Of a stretch of 64,000 nucleotides of DNA, positions 60,801-64,000 are shown in pieces (position 1 is the stretch's first letter; the number at the start of each line of letters is the position of its first letter). The translations under genes were made by a program, and so were the position numbers. This stretch comes from Eledone cirrhosa. Its lineage: Eukaryota; Mollusca; Cephalopoda; Octopoda; Eledonidae. The stretch is from assembly GCA_964016885.1 (NCBI GenBank), contig OZ024743.1, forward strand, positions 183,267,990-183,331,989. Direction: 5' to 3'. Below the pieces are notes generated by a model. The model ran no database searches, was not told the origin of the DNA, and saw nothing but the letters and a program-made list of their open reading frames with translations.

Positions 60801-62338
60801 GGTCCATGTAGCTGATCCATAAAACAACACTGATTCAAGTGTTTGCTTCAGAGTCCATGTACCTGATCCATACAACAACACTGACTTAATATATGTTCTG
60901 AAGAATGATATTTTTCTTTTTCTGGGTAGGACTGACATCCATATCCTTTTCATTTGGTTTATTACAATCGAGACTTTGGAAATTATAATGTCAATATCAT
61001 TTTTTGATGAGGGAAGCCATTGTTAATGAACAAGATCTCAGCTTTACAGTGACACAAAGGAAAAGTAATCGAATCCCACTAACTGTTACATGTGATACAG
61101 ATTTTGCTAATGATGTAGCTCTTCTATCAAATACCATTTATCAAGCTTAAGAATGTCTTCATAAAGTCGAATTGTCTGCCAGGAAAATTCGTCTACACAT
61201 AAATGTTACCAAAACAGAGTACATGTCACCAAACCAAAAAGATGGAAATCTTGTCACACTGGATGGCGGAATAATAAATCGAGATGGTTTTCTATATTTG
61301 GGCAGCTTAAAATATCCACAGCGAGACTTATAAATGTTTAATATACATAAACATATTGTATATGGTTTCATATAGAACTTCTATAATGAATCAGGTTATG
61401 GTAGTTCTGTTGTTGTTTGTTCAGGTACATTATATTCCTAAGACGGTAGGATGTAATCAGAGGATGATTTGGCTGCTATTTCTAGCGGGTGGGGCCACTA
61501 CGTCAAGTAGCCTTCCCTACTGGCTGTTTAGAAGTCATATGTAAATAAATACATGCGAAACAAGCCGAGGGCACTTCTCGGTAATCACCGGATAAACTAA
61601 AAATATCAGCCAAATCTCCTCCAAGCAACATTTTATCATCTTAAAAATAAGGGATGCGGTGAACAATGTATTTTTAGACAGGAAAACCGATGTGAAGGCT
61701 ATAACTAGATTGTCTTTAGTGACAGGCCTGCTAAACAATAATAATATATGCTAATATATGTTTATGCATAGATTTAATTATTAATGGAGAATATACGTTG
61801 TAGATATAAGTAAATTCACTGTTTGACTGCATGGTTATACTTTAGAATTGTTAGAACTATGTCTTGGAGACATTTTAAAATAATTAAATGTAGTAAATAT
61901 ACCATTCTTTAAATATTCCTTCGTAACATGTCTGGATAGCAGGAGGAATAATTAGGACAATATATTTCTGTTAAAACAAACACAAAGGTGCTTTAGTAGG
62001 AATGAACGGATGGACATTTTATACTGAACAACTGTATTACTTGAAAACAAAGGGGACACATCTAAGGATGAGTCATTGTTTATAAATATAAAGAATATTG
62101 TTTTCCTGAAAGTTCTTTCATACATTTGGCAATAGAGACTTCAACAACGCAGCACAGAGAAGCAGAGTTTAGACATGAATAAATCTTTTAAACAATAAAT
62201 AATTCTATGTAGAAGAACTAATTAAATATTTGCTTTTTACCTTCGGTATAGAAATCCCATGATAACATCTAAAAAGGAACCCAACTGTCCCTCTTGTTGC
62301 AAGATCCCCATAAGGGAATGATCGTACTTCGCGTCCAT
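50199..62338 (-). CDS. NUDCD3: NUDCD3 homologue, NudC-domain HSP90 co-chaperone (8 exons)
   Basis: Coding exons on the - strand: 62338-62241, 59742-59661, 57927-57837, 56723-56555, 53348-53246, 52259-52083, 51450-51262 and 50318-50199. All have AG/GT borders and sum to 1029 nt (342 codons plus stop). The N-terminal NudC-like region (residues 1-60) has LMGILQQEGQ and FLYRRTDFYHLLR. Residues 90-146 are a low-complexity K/S/Q/E linker. The CS (p23-like) domain spans about 155-255: NYSWSQ, APKHLVKGKQVKV, WSLIPGEHV, RWWEAVF. The C-terminal helix ends AEGSPFKGQEFDPSKF. Vertebrate NUDCD3 (about 361 residues) works with HSP90 to stabilise dynein intermediate chain and supports cilia and cytokinesis; the same role is inferred. 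The gene is convergent with FAM185A. Confidence 0.95.
50427..50666 (-). mobile_element. TTAA/CCCTTT-type MITE-like element
   Basis: Inverted relative to the 42032 copy: CTAACCGTTTCATGACTG at the low end, CCAAAGCCAGTTTTGGCCAG then TAGTTAAAC at the high end. Both ends are mutated. Lies in NUDCD3 intron 7. Confidence 0.65.
50930..51145 (-). mobile_element. SINE type D
   Basis: The - strand head GTAGTGGTTAGGAAGTTTGA and GTGAGTTCAGTTCCTAGACC are followed by the body ACTTTATTTTATGTTGTGAC and CTTGGTCTGATTTGATGAG. NUDCD3 intron 7. Confidence 0.8.
51262..51450 (-). CDS. NUDCD3: NUDCD3 exon 7
   Basis: Residues 241-303, phase 0 both ends. Encodes ISLEKVQERWWEAVFVNEP and RPMSDLKEDEQMKLHELMHN, the end of the CS domain and the helix after it. 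Confidence 0.95.
51490..51695. mobile_element. CCCTTT-type small element, diverged
   Basis: Shares the middle AAACCGTCCATCATAACTTT and the end ATGGTAATGAAAGGGTTAA with the MITE-like family. NUDCD3 intron 6. Confidence 0.55.
51650..51935. repeat. Tandem array of a MITE end, about 50 bp x 6
   Basis: Unit GACAGTGTCTTTCATTAGAA, ATATGGTAATGAAAGGGTTA, ATAACATA. The unit is the 3' end of the small element just upstream. Confidence 0.9.
52083..52259 (-). CDS. NUDCD3: NUDCD3 exon 6
   Basis: Residues 182-240, core of the CS domain: APKHLVKGKQVKVVFNKKHL, WEIHKEDCMWSLIPGEHVH. Acceptor TTTGTTTCAG, donor GTAGGG. Confidence 0.95.
52320..52545. mobile_element. CCCTTT-type small element, diverged
   Basis: CTTCCCATCATAATTTATCT in the middle and ATAGTATTGAAAGGGTTAAA at the end. 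NUDCD3 intron 5. Confidence 0.55.
52855..53222 (+). mobile_element. LINE C-terminal fragment (TCWKECL family), longest copy
   Basis: The + frame (52860-53180) reads RSQLRYYEHVVKMSQERIT, a RTE/jockey-type C-terminal motif. GACTTTACAGGTAAAATCAG and GACAGAACCTGCTGGAAGGA follow. It ends AGGAATAAGTGGGTTAAG. Antisense in NUDCD3 intron 5, next to exon 5. Confidence 0.75.
53246..53348 (-). CDS. NUDCD3: NUDCD3 exon 5
   Basis: Completes codon 147 and runs to residue 181. SPSNYQADSECYNGAEREN then YSWSQSITDCDLRVK, the conserved start of the CS domain. Acceptor TTATTTCAG, donor GTAGAG. Confidence 0.95.
53400..53790. repeat. Decayed LINE/SINE tails, partly duplicated
   Basis: CCAAAAAGGGTTTAGAGGAC then CTTCAGTCACAACATGAC occurs twice (53390 and 53523), each with a CATCCAGCTGTAGAAAT-like tail motif. 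NUDCD3 intron 4. Confidence 0.6.
53830..54516 (+). pseudogene. RTE-like RT fragment
   Basis: Two pieces in one frame split by TGA at 54196-54198: FGFVPGKGTTDALFLVRQL, LAFVDLEKAFDRVPR, then VGVHQGSVLSPLLF and LLYADDLPLIAES. After GLERKGLK the frame jumps directly to QAPPNSGRAL and stops. Confidence 0.85.
53835..55378 (+). mobile_element. RTE-like LINE, 5'-truncated, zinc finger deleted
   Basis: It begins at the PKDWCSSIIVN region of the RT and runs to the 3' UTR and (GAT)n tail at 55360-55385. It is related to the 3.8 kb copy. A TGA at 54196 follows DE where the family has W. About 240 bp are missing at about 54483, removing the zinc finger. Antisense in NUDCD3 intron 4. Confidence 0.9.
54450..55118 (+). 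pseudogene. RTE-like ORF C-terminal part
   Basis: 222 codons open in another frame: ETVDSFCYLGDRIS, KGRLYDAGIQTAMLHGSETW, LRWCGQLMHMKDDSC, RVGRPKKTWDEVIKADLTQL, DRDFWRHAVIQ. It continues the RT fragment after the zinc-finger deletion. Confidence 0.85.
55118..55385 (+). repeat. RTE-like LINE 3' UTR and (GAT)n tail
   Basis: Reference 3' UTR in this window: GCACCCAGCCCACACTG, GGTTGGTGTTAGGAAGGGC, CATCCAGCTGTAGAAATCAA, CTAACCCATACTAGCATGG, GGACGTAAAATGATGATGA. SINE type A carries the same block. Confidence 0.9.
55555..55660 (-). mobile_element. SINE type D, 3' fragment
   Basis: AAGATCCAAGACCTCATTTG and GGCCAAGGAAACAATGTTTC match the 49790 and 50930 copies. NUDCD3 intron 4. Confidence 0.65.
55895..56000. 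repeat. CCCTTTAG-ended repeat
   Basis: CATTAACCCTTTAGAATTTA..AAAGGCTTTACCTCACATAA is the reverse complement of 29085-29200. The family is probably related to the CCCTTT small elements. Confidence 0.6.
56030..56390 (-). repeat. SINE-like tail, duplicated, plus shared tail
   Basis: Reverse relative of 37225-37412 (ACTGACCTCCTAGwCAGGCC twice), then a shared LINE/SINE tail (GGCTGGATACCCTTCCTATC). Confidence 0.65.
56555..56723 (-). CDS. NUDCD3: NUDCD3 exon 4 (linker)
   Basis: Residues about 91-147, low-complexity K/S/E/Q-rich linker (NKSSKTNQAMDQKSEVNSQQ). Acceptor TTTTCATAG. The donor is GA followed by GTAGGT; reading on would give TAG, so the splice is required. Confidence 0.9.
56955..57142 (-). 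mobile_element. SINE type C, diverged
   Basis: The reverse complement has GGTGGATTAGCAGAATTGGT, GAGTTCAAATCCCACCAAGG and GATTGATAAAATAAAATACC. NUDCD3 intron 3. Confidence 0.8.
57165..57345 (-). mobile_element. LINE C-terminal fragment (TCWKECL family)
   Basis: The - strand contains GACAGTTGCTTCTGACAGGA, GATCCAGCTGCATCGATTGG and CCATGAACTCAGCTGGTA. Confidence 0.7.
57610..57770 (+). repeat. LINE/SINE tail with (GAT)n
   Basis: GTGTTAGGAAGGGCCTCCAG, CAAGCATGGAAAGTTGGCGT, GATGATGATGATG, then (TA)n at 57775-57822. Confidence 0.75.
57837..57927 (-). CDS. NUDCD3: NUDCD3 exon 3
   Basis: Residues 61-90 plus one base: SYRQFEDMAKKDPEKMMIQS. Acceptor TTCATTTTAG, donor GTTTGT. A (TA)n and LINE tail follow directly in intron 3. 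Confidence 0.93.
58185..59510 (-). mobile_element. Unclassified RT-element fragment, split by a CR1 3' end
   Basis: The - strand pieces read: a cysteine motif CHLCSLSYHGSCVDI near 59470, LIDQIPKGAWTCFAHALSKL, EWQKLFLFPLVSLH, ALPKQFGGLSLCKC, then after the CR1 insertion SIPTWTSSTKEMDKALLQW and LLSQDELRISIALRVGADVF. The layout (zinc motif, then a xIPKGAxxxFAxxLxxxL helix region) resembles the part before the RT in some LINE/Ingi-like ORFs; this is from memory and tentative. Located in NUDCD3 intron 2. Confidence 0.5.
58540..58885 (+). mobile_element. CR1-like LINE, 3' end insertion
   Basis: The + strand reads from the VSNTRGHAHKVR-like region to the ORF end, 3' UTR and (ATT)n at 58875-58885. 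Antisense to NUDCD3 and to the RT fragment it splits. Confidence 0.85.
59661..59742 (-). CDS. NUDCD3: NUDCD3 exon 2
   Basis: Residues 33-60: TDFYHLLRDKNDTKGFPPGM then ALNILLK, conserved with vertebrate NUDCD3. Acceptor TTGTTCCAG, donor GTAAGT. Confidence 0.95.
59885..60090. repeat. Tandem repeat, about 90 bp x 2-3
   Basis: GAAGTCTCACnAnnGGTATn, GAAGCnGTGATCAnGATACA and TATCTCAGTAnnTGTGTGGA repeat. NUDCD3 intron 1. Confidence 0.75.
60310..60335. repeat. (CAT)n microsatellite
   Basis: Short ATC repeat in NUDCD3 intron 1. Confidence 0.9.
60455..60640. repeat. Tandem repeat, about 63 bp x 3
   Basis: TCTCCCATGAGTTGGTTCCC, ACAATAGTAACTTGTGTATA, ACTTCCTCTACTGTG. NUDCD3 intron 1. Confidence 0.9.
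60735..61340 (-). mobile_element. LINE fragment with internal inversion (twin-priming type)
   Basis: The - strand piece 60953-60747 has RIWMSVLPRKRKIS and SVLLYGSGTWTLKQTL, with the last block duplicated (SVLFYGSATWTLTKALEKK). The + strand piece about 61040-61310 has DTDFANDVALLSNT (FADD box with D to N), KTEYMSPNQ and YLGS. In the protein order the + piece immediately precedes the - piece, so the 5' part is inverted. NUDCD3 intron 1. Confidence 0.7.
61340..62240. other. NUDCD3 intron 1 part, nothing recognised
   Basis: AT-rich. A GC-richer patch at about 61480-61525 (TAGCGGGTGGGGCCACTACG) may be repeat-derived. No exon or RNA gene is recognised. Confidence 0.4.
62241..62338 (-). CDS. NUDCD3: NUDCD3 exon 1 (start)
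   Basis: Residues 1-32 plus two bases: MDAKYDHSLMGILQQEGQLG then SFLDVIMGFLYR. The ATG at 62338-62336 aligns with the family N-terminus. Donor GTAAAA. TTCTCCAG lies 12 bp upstream of the ATG, so a 5' UTR intron is possible. Confidence 0.95.
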
Positions 62339-62667
62339 AATGATACAACTGGAGAAGAGAGAAATAAATAGTCGGAGTTACTTCCCTTCTATTTAGACTT
62401 CTCCTGTGTCTGCCATGGAATATTTCCAACATTATTTTAGCTAATACTACCTGATTATATCTACCATAAATATGGAGTATTTTCAAACATTAACTTAGCT
62501 AATACTACATGACTATGTCTGCCATAAACATGGAGTATTTTTGAACATTATCTTAGCTAATACTACATGATTATATCTGCCATAAACATGAAGTATTTTC
62601 CAACATTATCTTAGCTAATACTACCTGATTATATCTGTCATAAACATGAAGTATTTTCCAACATTAT

Positions 62668-62853
62668 CTGGTGGATTGGCAGTATCGGTAGAGGGTCGGA
62701 CGCCATGCTTTCCAGCATAGTTACGTCCCTTTACGATCTGAGTTCAAATCCCGCCGAGGTTGACTTTGCCTTTCATCCTTACGGGGTCGATAAAATAAAG
62801 TACCAGCAATGCACTGGGTAATTGCTGGCCTTGTGCCTAAAGTAGAAACAATT
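62668..62853 (+). mobile_element. SINE type C in the tandem array
   Basis: Full copy: GGTGGATTGGCAGTATCGGT, GAGTTCAAATCCCGCCGAGG, end TTGTGCCTAAAGTAGAAAC. Flanked by ATTATCT on both sides, a possible short duplication. Confidence 0.9.
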
Positions 62854-62906
62854 ATCTTAGCTAATACTACATGATTATATCTGCTATAAACATGGAATAT
62901 TTTCCA

Positions 62907-63018
62907 AAATCCCGCCAAGGTTAACTTTGCCTTTCATCCTTACGGGGTCGATAAAATAAAGTACCAGTAATGCACTGGTTAATTGCTGGCCTTGTACCTA
63001 ACATAGAAACAATTATTT
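62907..63018 (+). mobile_element. SINE type C, 5'-truncated
   Basis: Begins at the B-box region (AAATCCCGCCAAGGTTAACT) and keeps the 3' end TTGTACCTAACATAGAAAC. Confidence 0.85.
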
Positions 63019-63109
63019 TAGCTAATACTACAAGATTATATCTGCCATAAACACGGAGTATTTTCCAACATTACCTTAACTAATACTACATGATTATATC
63101 TGCTTGTTA

Positions 63110-63600
63110 TAAACATGCTTCAGAGTAACTCCGCTTACCTTATGACCACAGTTTTATATGTGTTGATGGAGCTTTATTCAAGCCACACTCTATTAACCCA
63201 ATAATATTACCGAAGCATGACGGATCTTATGTGATCCCTTCATATATTTATATAATTAATTACCAGCCTTTGAGGCAAACACCGTCCAACAATGGCAATT
63301 CCAAAATATCAAATAGCATATGTTAACAATTATCAAATATTAAATAGCATATGTTAACAATTCCGAAATATCAAATAACATGTTAACAATTATCAACATA
63401 TATTTACGATCTTGCCATTTAAAATAGGTATTTTTAAGATGAGAAAACAATTTTTAAAATGTGTGCTCATGTATAATATAGAGCACACACTCCACCCCAT
63501 TTTTAAACACTTAATTTTAGTTCAAAATATCTAGTATTATCACTGAGACAATACAGTCATTTCATACACATTATTTTCTTATTGAGGTAACACAAATTGG
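63110..63600. other. AT-rich stretch, short direct repeats
   Basis: AAATATCAAATAnCATATGT and TTAACAATT motifs repeat three times at about 63300-63400. Nothing else recognised. Confidence 0.4.
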
Positions 63601-63769
63601 AAATATGTTTTATATCTCTAGATCTCAGATGCGTTGTGATTTCACCGTTTCTTCTACAACTAGGACAGTTCTTAGTCCCATGAAATAGATATATCTATGT
63701 GCCCTACACCTAGACCTCTCCAATATGCTCATATCATCCCCACTTACTATGTCTGATCTTACAGATTTT

Positions 63770-64000
63770 GCACTAAATGCAGAGCCAGACTTTCACCTGC
63801 TGAGGCTCTAAGCTATATGAAATTTAAGACCCTTTTCTACAAAAATGGGGGTAAAATTTTTAAAAATAATTATACATGTATAACGGAATACTCCTGCTTT
63901 ACCGGCGAAGATTCGAAACCGTATCTGAAGTTTCTCGCCTCTGGGACTAACCATTATTGGAAGTTCCCACCATTGTCCTGTCAAGACAGCGTTGATAAAG
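63770..64000. other. Open frame at the window edge or SINE-like repeat
   Basis: The + strand has an acceptor-like ATCTTACAG at about 63757-63765, then a stop-free frame to the last base (FCTKCRARLSPAEALSYMK.., ..YLKFLASGTNHYWKFPP). On the - strand the same bases carry GGTTTCGAATC, a tRNA B-box-like motif about 35 nt after TGGTTAGTCCCAGAGGC. A partial exon and a tRNA-headed repeat are both possible. Confidence 0.25.

Larger units (their letters stand above)
62405..63110. repeat. 58-bp tandem array upstream of NUDCD3, interrupted by SINEs
   Basis: Unit CTTAGCTAATACTACATGAT, TATATCTGCCATAAACATGG, AGTATTTTCCAACATTAT. It is repeated about four times before 62668 and again between and after the two SINE C copies. 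It lies 60-770 bp upstream of the NUDCD3 ATG. Confidence 0.9.

Overview
This window is nuclear DNA from a coleoid cephalopod, most likely an octopus. It has AT-rich introns with GT-AG borders and a very high load of LINEs, tRNA-derived SINEs of octopus type, minisatellites and (CAT)n arrays. No bacterial gene organisation, rRNA or CRISPR array is visible. Species was inferred from repeat character, not from a database match.

Two conserved single-copy genes can be assembled exon by exon with consistent reading phase. FAM185A lies on the + strand: 8 exons between 18893 and 36947, 473 codons, a DUF4097 beta-repeat protein. NUDCD3 lies on the - strand: 8 coding exons between 62338 and 50199, 342 codons, a NudC/CS-domain HSP90 co-chaperone for dynein. 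They are convergent, with 13 kb between them. That gap holds one unexplained AT-rich open exon (44262-44947), a large 54-bp minisatellite and many repeats.

Nearly everything else is mobile DNA. (i) RTE-like LINEs carry a PHD-like zinc finger inside the reverse-transcriptase ORF (5'-truncated, deleted or nonsense-bearing copies at 0.8-1.4, 3.5-5.6, 5.7-6.96, 12.2-14.25 and 53.8-55.4 kb, plus small fragments). (ii) A CR1/L2-like LINE is nearly full length at 7.08-11.4 kb, with 3' fragments at 6.96, 16.2, 27.0, 27.35-29.1 and 58.5 kb. (iii) A Tx1/L1-like LINE with a CCHC ORF1 sits at 20.1-24.4 kb inside FAM185A intron 1, and a second 3' fragment at 46.9-47.95 kb sits inside the minisatellite. 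(iv) Fragments of at least two further LINE families occur. (v) Four SINE types are distinguishable; three share one tRNA-like head on different bodies, and one ends in the same tail as the RTE LINE. (vi) Small elements bounded by TTAA plus CCCTTT look like piggyBac-type MITEs.

Layout: 0-3.5 kb, repeat mosaic with a composite inverted repeat. 3.5-14.3 kb, RTE and CR1 LINEs nested with SINEs. 14.3-18.9 kb, repeats and an LTR-like promoter segment. 18.9-37 kb, FAM185A with LINE-filled introns and a 780-bp CAT array just after exon 3. 37-50 kb, intergenic. 50.2-62.4 kb, NUDCD3 with RTE, CR1 and twin-primed LINE fragments in introns. 62.4-64 kb, a 58-bp tandem array upstream of the NUDCD3 start and an unresolved open frame at the edge.

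All calls rest on reading the sequence and recalled family knowledge; no searches were run. Repeat borders are approximate unless a target-site duplication is stated.
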